Shown here: positions 12,148 to 23,900 of the stretch, piece after piece | How positions within the stretch are numbered: the stretch's first letter is position 1 | Layout of the letters: the number at the start of each line of letters is the position of its first letter | Assembly (NCBI GenBank): GCA_000231825.2 | Contig: JH720304.1 | Location: 534,724-598,723, forward strand | DNA: 64,000 bases | Source of the DNA: Tetrahymena elliotti 4EA | Taxonomy: Eukaryota; Ciliophora; Oligohymenophorea; Hymenostomatida; Tetrahymenidae | Direction of reading: 5' to 3' | Notes under the pieces: model-generated | Told to the model about the DNA's origin: nothing | Database searches by the model: none | Seen by the model: only the letters and a program-made list of their open reading frames with translations | Program-made: the position numbers and the translations under genes

Positions 12148-15100
12148 TCAACTTTGATCAAATTAGAGTTCAATAACTCCTTTAATAATATATTTCTTAT
12201 TTCCTACAACTTTAGACCTTATGTTTGTAGGAGTTAGTTGATTAAATTAGTTTTATATATTGAAATCATTTTATTCTGATTATGTTTTGATATTTTTACT
12301 TAGTGGCTAAAAAGCAAATAGTTAATCATGGTTTAAATTTTGTATTGATTTATTTGGATCCTAAATACTTTATAAATTATCATTGTTTTTAATTAAATGA
12401 TTTTAGAGTGATTTTCTAATTTGTGAGGGTGAGACTCCTGTAGCTGAGCTAATTTTGTCTAAGTTATAATTTTTAATCTTGACTTAAGTGTTTTGAGTTA
12501 TATTTTAAGTATTGTTATTGTCTTATTTAGATTTCGTTTTTGCACTAATTCCTTTTTAGGGTGATCTTTTTAAGCTATTCAAATGGTTTCTTCTTTTTTT
12601 AATAAACTCTTCATCTCCCTCTGTATTAAATATATGATTGCTTTATTCATTTTAAAAGTTACCAAAAATTGCCGAACTGTTTTAGTTTTTAGATTAAACA
12701 ATCACAATTTATCCAGCTTTTGATATTGTATTTATTTGATTTAAAGGACTATTTATTGGAGTTAATTACATATTTTAGGTAGTTTGATAATTTATTGGGG
12801 ATAATTACATATTTTATGTTATTTGATAATTTATTGGAGAGATATTTCTTGAATTATTTTGAAGAATAACTGCATTTCTTGTTGAAAAAGAATTTTTTTA
12901 ATTTACAAAATAGTGAGTTTAGTAAATTTTTCCATTTGTATTTTAACAATTATCATTTCTATTGTTATGAAGTAAATTTTAAATTTGTTGTTAGTTTTCC
13001 AGATTTTAACATAGATCATGACTTTTATTTAATTAGTTATTTTAGTTATTAGACTATTGATTCTTTTAACTTTTAAGTTAGTCTTTATTTGATTGATCCA
13101 AATTTTAATAAAATGTAAATTTTTTATTTGTTTATTAATGAGTTGTTTAATTTTATTAATATTAAGTTTTTTATGATTAAAATTATTCATCAAAGTTGTT
13201 TTGGAGGCGATTAGGTGTGAGTGAAAGACTTGTTTTGCTCCTATTTTACTTTGAATAATTAGTCTAAGAAAGACTAACCTAATTATTAGCTAGGACAATC
13301 ATTTAATGTTTAGCGTTTTATATGCTTTGTTTATTATTTTAATAATTATTATATTGATACTTTAATCTTTTTTGGTTAGTTAAATGTTTATTTGAAAAAG
13401 GTAGGCCAAATCCAATATTGCTTTAAGATATTTATGATAAAAAATCTTCATTATTTAACTTATTTAATTATAATGGATGAGTTTTTTGATCATCTTAATT
13501 CTAATTTAACTTTTCCTTTTCTTATTTCTTCTAAGCATTGAAATCAAATTAAGTGTTATCTTACTTTTGCTTTGATTTTTCTTAATTTATTTTATAAGAT
13601 TATTCATCTTCTTCATTTATTTCAGTTTCTGATCTTCTATTTTCGAAATCACACTAAGGGTTACCCATAATTGGAGAAACAGATATAAATGGGTTAGCAG
13701 GATATTAAGTTTTGCTTTTGCTCGTATCTGTGTTTGAGTTGTTTTTCCCTAAGTTAGAAGAGCAAAATGAGCTTATTTAATTGAAAGAACTGAAAGCTAA
13801 ATTCTGAGAGTTGTTTAAAAAATTAATAGGAGATAAGTTTCTAGTATTAGATTAATTAGTTCCTGAATTTTTTGTTTGTAAAGAATTATCTGAATTGTAA
13901 TACATATTACTGCTATTTAATAAAATACTATTTTCATTTCTATTATTTAGAATACATTATTCTATATTAGAATTATATTTATTTTCTTTTTCTTATTTTA
14001 TGCGTTTAGCAATATTTAAAGTTAAATCAAAACTTCTATTAAGATAATTGTTTTAGTCTTTTAATAGAAAAGAATTATTATGTAATTATTTATCCTTATT
14101 ACCCAGTGTATCAAAAATAGAATTTTAATTAAAATTAAAGTTTTTATGAGTTTAAGAACTAGTGGTTGATTCATTTAATCTTTAAAATGTCTTTTAATAT
14201 TGCATATTCTAATCTGATTAATTAAGATAGCCATTCGGTGAGATAGATAAGCTTGGTTTTTATCTACTTTTGTTTTTTGATTCAGAACGATTAACTTGTG
14301 CTAAATTATTGTAATAAATCATTTCTATCTTTGGATTTTATTTAATATTTTTATTCAATTAGTTTAAATTAATTTTTAATCCCTTCTGATTCGTTTCTAA
14401 CTTTTTTTACAGAGGTATTCCAAACCCAATATTGCTATTTGATATTTATTACAAAACATTTTCAGTGCTACTACTTTGCTAATTATTATTAGATGTACTT
14501 TGTATGGTCGAATTAGTTTATTAATTGATTTTTTCTGATATAGATTATAGATTAAAGTCAACTTGCTACTTGTTTATTTATGTTTGTTTGTATTTTTCTT
14601 ACAGCTAATTAATTTATTGCAATTTTTTAATTTCAAATAATGTTTTATTCTAGGTTGATTTCTAAGTATTATCATTTTATAAACTATCCATTGTTTTATT
14701 TTATAAAAATAAACTTTAACTGTGTTGATATTCTCCTAAATAATGCCCTATAGTGAATTAGCTATTTGATGAAACTTTTTATAAGTTTTCATTTATTAAT
14801 TATTATTATGCTTACTATTTTGAACTAATTAAATTATTTTTACTTTACTAATTTGTATTTTGAGATAACTTTTTAGATGTTAAGCTTCTTCTATTCTAAA
14901 AAATAAGCAAATTACTATCATCTTACTTCATATTAGAGTCATGATTTTGTGAATTTCTAAGATAAGATTAGTCATTAAAGTTTATAGATTAAGAATGGTT
15001 TTTATTCAGCTATTCTACCAAGATTTATTTTTGCTTGTTCAATAATTCATTTATTTATTATGACTTTTAAATATAAATTTATGAAAAACTGCTCTCTTTT

Positions 15101-16100
15101 TTCATAGGACTTGAATTGTTTACATCTTAAATACTCTAGTCCTTTAAAAAAGAATCCAAATTTCTATTTTGTCTTTGTTTAGTTGGAGAAATAACAGCAA
15201 CAAGAAACTTATCAACCAAGTTTTGAGACTAATTATTTGATTCATCGTCAAAAGTACCTGCCTAATTTACATTCAAATTATCATATTTCTAATTTGATTT
15301 ATCTTTTTAAGATAATGTCTCATTATTATTTTATTTAATTTCATCTTGATTTAATTAAATGTCATCACATAAAACTTAAGCGCTGCTAATTTAGTCATCA
15401 AGAGATTTTTTTTCACTTTAGTTTTTATGCTCATCCAAAGATTTACAAGATGAGTTATTTTTAATTAATTTGATAATTCTTTTCTTCCCTTTATGCTTTT
15501 TAAATGGAGATTTATCAATAGTTGTCTATCTTTTACATTCATCAACATACTACTCAAAATGATAATCTTCTTCATCTTGTTAGTGCCGCTTCTCTTACTC
15601 CTAACCAACCTAAAGAAATGAAAGGCCAGGAGGTACGAGCATGCTTCTGTATATCCCTAACTCTTTTTCAGCTTTCCTCTACTACATTTCGTAGACTACT
15701 GACTATGTAGACGAGAAGAATGAGAAATTTAGAAATACTTTCTTTTTAATAAAATAGAAGTTTATTTTTACAGCTAAATATAAAGCTGATTGATATCACT
15801 AATTTCTAACTACTTCAAAGCTTCATAAAAACTTTTTTGGCAGCTCCATAAATGTGTAAATTAAAAATTAATGTACTATTTACAATAATATTTTAAATTC
15901 TCAACTAAAATAAAAGTATTTTTAAACAAAAATAATTACCAAAAGCGTTAAAGCATTTTTACAATTTAATATTTCGTTTTCATATTTTATTAGTATCAAT
16001 TACTTTTAATGAAGTATTAATTCTTAAGAAAATCGATAAAATTCAGTTTAATAGTTTAAAGAGCTATTTTATGAATGGTTGAACAATAAGATAAGTTCAT
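12148..16100 (-). CDS. large Gln/Asn/Ser-rich protein of unknown function
   Basis: A continuous TGA-free frame runs from about 15720 down to TGA at 12148-12150, ending in NIRSKVVGNKKYIIKGVIEL. Most of it is hydrophilic, rich in Gln (TAA/TAG), Asn, Ser and Lys, with a basic patch (KKHKGKKRIIKLIK, about 15480). Repeats inside: a 13-residue unit (SPINYQxTQNMQL) in tandem near 12755-12835, and an SNIGFG(L/I)P motif at about 13400 and 14420. The first conserved-looking exon (15560-15720; RKAEKELGIYRSMLVPPGLS) is clearly richer in GC than its surroundings. Upstream exons are less certain: one starting at the ATG at 16100 (MNLSYCSTIHKIALQTIK) can splice at GTAATT to an exon near 15800-15905, but the next junction was not resolved. 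No known domain was recognised; a nuclear or RNP scaffold is possible but unproven. Confidence 0.68.
12755..12835 (-). repeat. 39-bp in-frame tandem duplication
   Basis: Two adjacent 39-bp units, differing at only a few positions, encode a 13-residue repeat inside the Gln-rich protein. The unit is a multiple of three and keeps the frame. Confidence 0.8.
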
Positions 16101-16745
16101 ATGGTTTCCTCCTTATAAATTGCTAGGTAAGGATGCACCATTTGTAATGATGAAATTTAAATTATATTCTATAATAACAAAACTAAAATCAACAATAACA
16201 GCAGCAGTAATAAGATTCATAGATTCAAAATGAATAGAATAATATTAGTGTTATAAATATTAATTGAAAGACTTTTAATACTTTTCCTTAGAATGAATAA
16301 TTAATGAATTCTCTATATTAGATATTATTTAGGATGTTTTGGGAGTATTTTTACAATAAATCTTTTCTAATAATTATAAATTTATGATTTATAGACAATA
16401 ATTAATAAGATTTTGATGGATTTATGATATGTATGTATGTTTGTTAACAAATTGAGTTAAAAAAATGTGAAAGGAAGAAAGGGAAATGAGAAATATGAAG
16501 AGATGAATTGAATGAATACAATTACAAAAGTTATACAAACAGATGATGAATAAGATATATAAATGAAATAATATTATTAGATTATAATTATGATAATGTT
16601 TGTTTGTTTATAAAAGGTTTCCAAAAATTATTACAATATATTCACAGTAGATGAAAATCATCTATCTTTTATTGCACATATTGCTAAAGCTGTAGTAGTA
16701 TGCAAGCAAGCCAATAAATATATAATTAAGCAAAATTCAAACAGA
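16101..16745. other. intergenic
   Basis: Short spacer downstream of the MORN gene and upstream of the Gln-rich gene. It includes CAG/CAA-like runs near 16190-16215 but no convincing gene. Confidence 0.45.
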
Positions 16746-18153
16746 TCAGTTGACAGCAGGAGCAGCAGCAACATGTTCGATCTTGAGTAATAAATGTTCT
16801 AAGTTCTTGGGAATAACGATATCAGTTTCAACCTTTTGGGTTTCGAGCTTGTCGTTTTTCCAGACACCACACTTGATGATCTTACCATCAGCAGAGAAGA
16901 ATTTACCATCACCATTCCATTTATCTTCTTACCAGAAACCTAGGATTTTAATAAAAGATTATTTTTAAAATCAGTTTGTAAGTAAAAGTGTAATAATTTA
17001 CCAATATATTGTTTGCCAGATTTCTTGTAGTAATAGTGACCGAAACCTTCGAATTTACCCTTTTGGAATTGTCCACTGTATTAATCACCACCTTCGTTAT
17101 TGCTGACAGCGTAAGTGAATTTACCTTCACCGTGTTGGTTGTTTTCAAACCATTCACCTTCGTATGTGTTACCGTTAGCATATCTGTATCTACCCTTTCC
17201 GTGTCTCTTACCGTCCTTGACTTCACCTTCATAGACACCACCAGAAGTGTAAGAGAATTTACCATTTCCACACATGACACCATCTCTCCATTCACCTTCA
17301 TAATAGTGATCCTTTTCCTTGGAGTAGTAGTAGGTACCCTTTTCTTGCATATCTTCAAACCACTTACCGACATACTTGTCACCATTCTTATAGGTCAAAG
17401 TACCTTAGTTGGTCTTCTTATCTCTGTAGAGTTCACCTAAAATAATTAAAAAGAAAAATTAGAATGGCTTTTATTAATTTACCAAATAATTTATTTACCT
17501 TCATAAGAACCATCAACATATAATCTCTTGCCCTTGCCAGTGATAGACCAGTTAGCTAATTCACCATCGTAGCAGAGAGCTTCTTAGAGTAAATAATTAA
17601 CTGAACCACTTTTAGGAGCATCTCTTTCCCAAACACAACTCATGAATTCAACAACTTTTTCAGTGATAGGAGCAGAGGCACTAGAAAGAGTAGGCTTAAC
17701 AACGAATAATTTACCCTTTCCTTCCTTGAAGAAAGATCCAACAAGATAACCTTGGTAGTAAGAACCATCGTGGTAGATAATCTTACCGAAATTGAGGACA
17801 CCTTACTTCCATTCACCTTCATACTTAATACCATCATCACCAATCAAAATACCTTATCCATTGAATTAGTGCTTTTCGAAGTTACCAATGTATTGACGAC
17901 CGTTAGGGAAAGTCAAAGTACCTTAACCGTGGTAGAGACCATTGAGGAAATTACCTTCATACTTAACTTTCTTTCTAGTTTCAACACCATAACCAGTAGG
18001 TAAATCGTTTAAGAATTCACCTTCGAATTCGTAGTCATCATCAATAAGGTGACCCTTTCCTTATCTCTTGTGATTTTCATCAAGATCACCAATGTATTTT
18101 AATCCAGATCTGAAAACCCAGGTGTCGTCATTCTTAACAGGGGCGGACTTCAT
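16746..18153 (-). CDS. MORN-repeat protein
   Basis: Three exons separated by introns at 17437-17498 and 16940-17001 total 428 codons, giving 427 residues. TGA is at 16746-16748. The protein consists of MORN repeats almost throughout, with the periodic Y-x-G-x-(F/W)-x-x-(G/N)-x-x-x-G-x-G signature: YIGDLDENHKRQGKGHLIDD, YEGEWKQGVLNFGKIIY, YEGEWRDGVMCGNGKFSY, YEGEVKDGKRHGKGRYRY and YEGEWFENNQHGEGKFTY. The C-terminus is Ala/Pro-rich. MORN proteins typically act at membranes and cytoskeletal or basal-body structures; the precise role is unknown. Codons are strongly biased to C-ending and GGT forms, unlike its neighbours, which suggests high expression. The start at 18153 (MKSAPVKNDDTW) is the first internal ATG, but the frame stays open upstream through SDKARA to a possible splice acceptor at about 18173, so a short first exon may be missing. 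Confidence 0.9.
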
Positions 18154-19084
18154 GGCACGAGCCTTATCTGATTGTTATAGAAAAAAAAATTTGAATAATG
18201 AGTATATTAACTTTAATTAGGTAAGTGGGGGAAAAAAACTCTAGTAATTGAAATAAGTAAAAAGTGCAATAGAAAATAATCTTCTCAACTCTTTGAACAT
18301 GAATGCTTACTTTCTAACTTAATTTTCTTACTCTCAAATCAATAAAAATAAAACACTCATTTTTTAATAATGTTAAGTAAACTGAAATAAAATGGCTTTA
18401 GTAAATCAATCATCAAACTAATTGACTAATTTGTTTAGAAATCTCTTAATGGAAAGGTATTATTGTTGTCTCGAATTTTATTTGATAGTGTTTTTATTTT
18501 CTTTGTCGCGAAATTAATTTATGCAAATTTATAATTTTAATTTTTGGTAGGAAGGAAGAGTCAGTAAAATTAAGATTTAATTTAAAAATAGATCATTGAT
18601 TTTTGATGATTCTTTTGTGAAAAATTTATAGATTAGAAAGATATTAATTAATTATATTATTAAAAATTATTTGCTTTCTTATAATTTTTTTTTCTTCTTT
18701 GTAAGAATTATCTACGCTGCTTGCTTTATATTTAAATGTGCTATTTTATTTTTAATAATATAATATATCTATTGATATGGGTTGATAGGTAGGATGGGTT
18801 GATTCTGCTTTTTCTTTTTTTCTAAACTTATTAAAAATTTTTTGATATTTTTTTCGCTTCACAAAACAACCTTAAATTTCTATTGACTTTTAAATTGACT
18901 ATCTATGCCTTAATATTTTTTCTTATTTTTACTAATTCATTTTATCTCATTATTTTAAAGTTAAATTTTATTTTTAATTATTGTAACCCATGTTTATCTT
19001 TCATAAAGAGTTTTGGGGTAATTCTGGAAAAAACAATTATAGAGTCCTTGAAGTGTTTTTTGTTTATATTTAAAATTTATATAC
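18154..19084. other. intergenic / upstream region of MORN gene
   Basis: AT-rich sequence that may contain an unseen first exon and promoter for the MORN gene, and the 3' end of the next gene. Long TGA-free frames here have poor codon composition. Confidence 0.4.
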
Positions 19085-20986
19085 TTTCGACTTCCTTGGT
19101 GAAGTTTTCAATGTTTTCTTAAAGAATTCTTCCACTTTCGTCGAGGTAGTTAGCATAAGATTCAACGAAACCAATCCATTGATAGATATCAACTCTCTAG
19201 TCGTTAGCATTATCGAGAAGAGAAATGATCTTAAGGATCTAATCAGAAGAAATGCTACATTCATCAGCGTAGGCTTAAGAGAATTCGATGTTAGAGATTT
19301 CGAATTAGTGAGGGAAGAGCTAGTTCCAAAGACCGAAACCCTTCTTATCAGCGAAAATAAGATAGAGATAGTTAGGTAAAGTAGAGAAGTTTTATCCAGA
19401 TTTTCTGTTGTAGATATCTCTGACGATGTAGAATTTTTGCTTCAATTATTCGAAGGCTTAGTGATTTTCACCCTTGTATAAATCTTAGAAAATAGCTTCA
19501 TAATGGAACTTGCCATCCTTTTATTGACTGTTGAAAACTCTCTTCAAGAAGTCAGTAAGTTCGCTAATATTGGTTAAGGATTAGTAGTAGTCTTATTCAA
19601 TAGTGTATCTTAAATGGAAGGCTCTGAAGTTTTGTAAGTCACCGTATAATCCAATAACTTCAGTCTTGAATTCTCTAATATATTGAGGAATTTAGAGGGT
19701 TTGGCTGAAAAGTTGGATAATTAATTCAACTTAGCCGATTGCCTTGCTTAAGACAGCACCGTAGTTGGCAAGATCCTTTAAGTTTTCAGCTTTTTAGATA
19801 GCTTGCTTTAAGGTTTCTAATTGTCTCATGAAGACGTATTCTATATTTTAAATTAGAATAGAATTAATTCAATTTTCGAATGATTAAAATGGCATTATAG
19901 ATTGATTTATATTTCATGATAAATAGATATTTCATTCAAGCAATGATTTGCTTCTTGAATAGATTGAAAGGCAAAGTAGAAAATACTTTCAGTTGAATTA
20001 AGAGATGTTCTATTTTACTGTTAAATATTTGTTTAATTTGTTTGTTAATCAATCTTTTAAAAAGCTTGATTATCTTGAATGTTTAGTTTAGTTAGAAAGA
20101 TATTTTAATTTAGCCAATCAATTCAAGAATGAAAATTAATTATCTATCTATCTATTTGTTAGTTATGCGATTAAGATATTTTTTATAATTTATTTCTTTG
20201 TAATTTGTTTAGTAGTTTGCTTTGATCGATCTTTCTATTTATCTTAGTCAATCTATATGAATGCATGCTTAAAATATAACTTAATTATTTACCTGAAACT
20301 TCTCTTTAATTTTCTTCATCTTCATTCTTTTATTCAATAACAGCTTGTTCAATGATTTCTCTTTAAGCTTCAGCTTCAGCTTCGGCGTTTATGGCATGAA
20401 CTATATTATTTACAAAAGAATTTTAATATTTTGAGAGTTAATGCAAGGATGTTTATAAAATAGGGATGGCCTGCTTGGGTTTTTTGAGCCTAGGTAGATA
20501 AGCACTGAAGGGTAAATAACTTAATAAAAATCAAGTTATTTATAAAAAAATTTTAAAAAAAGTTAGAGAGGGCTAATAAAAGAGCCAGCATATTATTTTG
20601 GTTCATTTTCAAAGTTGGTTCAAAGTAGCCAACTAACTGAACAATCTATGGGGTAATCTAACTTTTTATTCTCTGTCCTACTAGTTAAAATGCTTTTAAT
20701 TAGGCAGACCATTAATTTAAGCAATGAATCTATTTTTAATTTTGCTTTAAAGGCTTTAAGACTAAAGGGACATTTTATATTTTTGCATAAAATTCACTCA
20801 TTCTTAAGAAGAATAAATATTGAGCAAATAAAGAAAGAATGAAATCAAAGACTAACCTGCAGGAGTGGTAGCGTCCTTAACAAGGTTTTCATGAGCACCA
20901 TCTTCATCAATAATAATAGGTTATTGAGTGGTAGGAGGATTGGTTTGATCAGGAATAGTGGTGGCAGCACAGCATTAATTTCCCAT
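19085..20986 (-). CDS. lipid-anchored protein with EF-hand-like region, unknown function
   Basis: Exon 1 (20857-20986) starts MGNQCCAATT, an N-myristoylation glycine followed by two cysteines suited to palmitoylation, so the protein is probably membrane-anchored. Exon 2 (20293-20400) is Glu/Ala-rich coiled coil (INAEAEAEAQREIIEQ). Exon 3 (right end 19840) is helical: MRQLETLKQAIQKAENLKDL, then FLKRVFNSQQKDGKFHYEAI, and near its end an E-helix, loop, F-helix arrangement (ILKIISLLDNANDQRVDIYQ, then WIGFVESYANYL). The loop resembles an EF-hand but lacks the usual Glu at position 12, so calcium binding is doubtful. Junction phases agree across both introns. Codon use is optimised like the MORN gene. 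The stop is not certain: the frame runs into GTATAT at 19079-19084, possibly a donor for one more exon; reading straight on gives a long tail with very different codon use. Confidence 0.8.
20601..20642. other. structured hairpin inside the first intron
   Basis: Within the 456-nt intron between exons 1 and 2 there are nested inverted repeats: GTTCA (20601-20605) with TGAAC (20638-20642), and AGTTGG (20613-20618) with CCAACT (20629-20634). A second palindrome, aaataactt...aagttattt, lies at about 20513-20540. They could form an intron-encoded RNA hairpin; function unknown. Confidence 0.35.
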
Positions 20987-23900
20987 TTTTTCTTTCTTTC
21001 TTTTTTATCTTTTATTAGATTTTTTTGTTGATTTTCTTTTAGTTTTAGAGTTTATCTTATTTTTTTAGAAAAATTTTATATGAATTTATTAATTACCCTC
21101 TCAATTAATTTATAAAGAGCTACTTGCTCTCTCCTTCAGTTGAGGTGCGATAGAAAAAATTAATAGATTTGGAAAAATTTCATTTTTTTAAGAAAATTAT
21201 AAATCAAACTACCACGCACTCAAATATTCATTCATTTTTATTAATTGATTCTTGCTTTGCTTGATTGCCCGCTTGCTTATTAATTTTTATAGCGAGCAGT
21301 AAGTAAATAAATATGTCATTCATTTATTCTATCTCTATATCTATTTTTAATGATAATTGCAAACAATCAAGTAAAAAATTAAATGCAAAATAAAATTAAA
21401 AAATATACTTATAAATAAATTTCTCTTTTGGTATTATTTTTTTATTGATTCCATTAAATATTCTGGCAATTCTTTAAGGCAAAAAATGTCATTGAAAATT
21501 TTAACTTGAAACATTCTTGAATTGCTTTCACTCATCTAGGTATTTGCTTTCTAGGTAAGATTAAAAGTATGAATATTGTATAAAAAATAAAATGACAACT
21601 TGAGTAATACGTTGAGTATAAAAATAGTGCTATAGAAGTTGATATGATTTGTATAGCAACTATTTAATTTAATAAAATATCTTAAACAAAACACTTGAAC
21701 AAGAAGAAGAAGATTGATTAATAAATAAATAGATAGATAGATCTTTTGAAAGCGCAAAATTATATCGCCAGCCAATTTAATAAAATGCCTATCTATTTGA
21801 AGGGAATTTCCGCCTTGCTTTGTGATAATATCAATTAATTAACATAAAGATACATCAAATCGAAGATATTTCCTCTCTTTTATATGTATTTAATTTCAAA
21901 TTTTTTCTTTCATTTTAATTAAAACCTACTAACTAACAAACTAACAATCAAAAAATCCTTTAACACTCATCATAAGCATCTCTTCTACTTCTATGCTTAC
22001 CTATCTATTTATCTTCCTAATTCGCAATATTCTTTGATTATTAATTTCTAAATTTGCAACAACTATTTAATTTTTCATAACATTATCATTATAATATGTC
22101 ATCAGAAAATGAAAAATAAAAAAATTAAATCAAACTAAAATTTAAAAGACAAGTTTAAATTTTTTGGTTGTTTATTACTTCTGAAATAAACTAACATTTT
22201 CTCTCATTTCGAGATGTGTAAGAAGGAAAATAAATTATTGGGTTTATTGATTTTAATTGAAAAAGATCTTTTTAATTAGTTTTTTTATAACGAACTTCTA
22301 TCGAATATAATTTAATTGTTATAATTTATTTTTCTCCTACCACATCAATCGATTGCTAAAGAATTTTTTTTACTGACATAGTCTTTTATTGGGTGCTTTT
22401 TACTTTGCTTATTTTATAATCATCGCTCTTAAAATTATAATAAATAAATGTTTACATGCATCTTTTACATAATTTTGAAGTATTTCATTTTCAAAAGAAT
22501 ATGCTTTTCTCATGCACCACTTGAAAATTAAGTTATTTAATTATTTGCGTAAGCAATTTCACCTCTTTTTCTTCAATAAATTAGTCTAAAACACAAATAC
22601 ACTAATATTTATAAACTCGTTCATTTAAGGATCGTACTATAAAAAAGTGAAGCTAATTTTCTTAACTTGAGAAAGATTTAGCCTTTCATTTATATCTATC
22701 TTTTATAAAGAATGAACCTTAAGAAAAATAAAATTCTATTTAAGTATTCCGCAATCTAAAAATAAAATATCATAACCGCTTCAAGGTGTATATCATTGTA
22801 AGTTATTTTAAAAAGATATTTGATATTAACAGCAGATAATAGAAACTTGTTATCTATCTCATAAAAAACAATAAAAATATCCTATTGAAAATTTATTAAT
22901 CAATCAATGAATTGATTAGACCATTTAAAATAAGACTAGAAAAAAATTAATCTATTTTATGGATGGATAAATACAAACTGTCTCTTATTATTATTGTTAA
23001 ATAATTCTATCTATTATGATTCAATTTATCAGCTATATAATTTATAAATAAAAATTGTTTATTGAATACTTTACATTACCAAAATATCTTCTATCTTACA
23101 ACTTCCCTCTATTTTATAATTTAGATTTTCAAAGAAAAAAGAAAAGAAACAAAAGTAACTTTTTCACTAATCAAACTAAAAAAGTTAATATTAAATAAGC
23201 ACATAATTACATAAATTAAGTTAAGCATAAAGCATAACCATAATCAGGTTATACTTTTTCTCAGTGAATTAAAATCATAGATTATCTTTTTGAAAAAGCC
23301 TAATAGAATCCATGTTATTTAACTTGAATTTTAATTTGTTTTTCATGCTTTAAAATATTCTATTCATGCCTGGTCATAAAACCAATTTTCTTTTTTATTT
23401 TCTATTTTAAAACTCTGATGGGTGTTTTATAAAAGATTTTATTGTAGCCCTTTATATTATTCTCTTTGAAAAACTCAAATAGCAAAGAATGAGGATTGCT
23501 ATTTTAAATAAAAATAAGCTAAAATTTGTACTCTCTGAAGATAAAAATATCAATCAACAAGCTAAAAAATATCAATTTATTGTTCCTCACCACAGTTCTA
23601 CCTATATATAAGGTTTATTTTTTAAAAAAACCTGGATAGAAAAGTGTGATCATGACCAGCTCTGTCTATTTTGCTTGATTTTTCTATTTGATTTCTACCT
23701 ACTATAAAAATGAAAGTATCCTTAAAAAAATAATAATTTTTGATCAGTTAAAATTATATAACCAAATTTTGATAAATTATCAATCCATTTAACCAGCTAA
23801 ATTATATTTTTACTTGAAAATTTATCTTAAATCTATGCAATTTCATTAAATTTTCTTTAAAGATATTAAATATTTATATCAGTTTTCTAAACTATTTACT

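Noticed and set aside
15601..15618. Resemblance to the Tetrahymena chromosome-breakage sequence (taaccaacctaaag).
   Set aside because: It lacks one A of the required AAACCAACC core and the downstream bases do not match; it also lies inside a coding exon with no break or telomere addition nearby.
17009..17440. 143-codon plus-strand frame rich in Thr and Val.
   Set aside because: Antisense shadow of the MORN gene; the periodic MORN motif is on the other strand.
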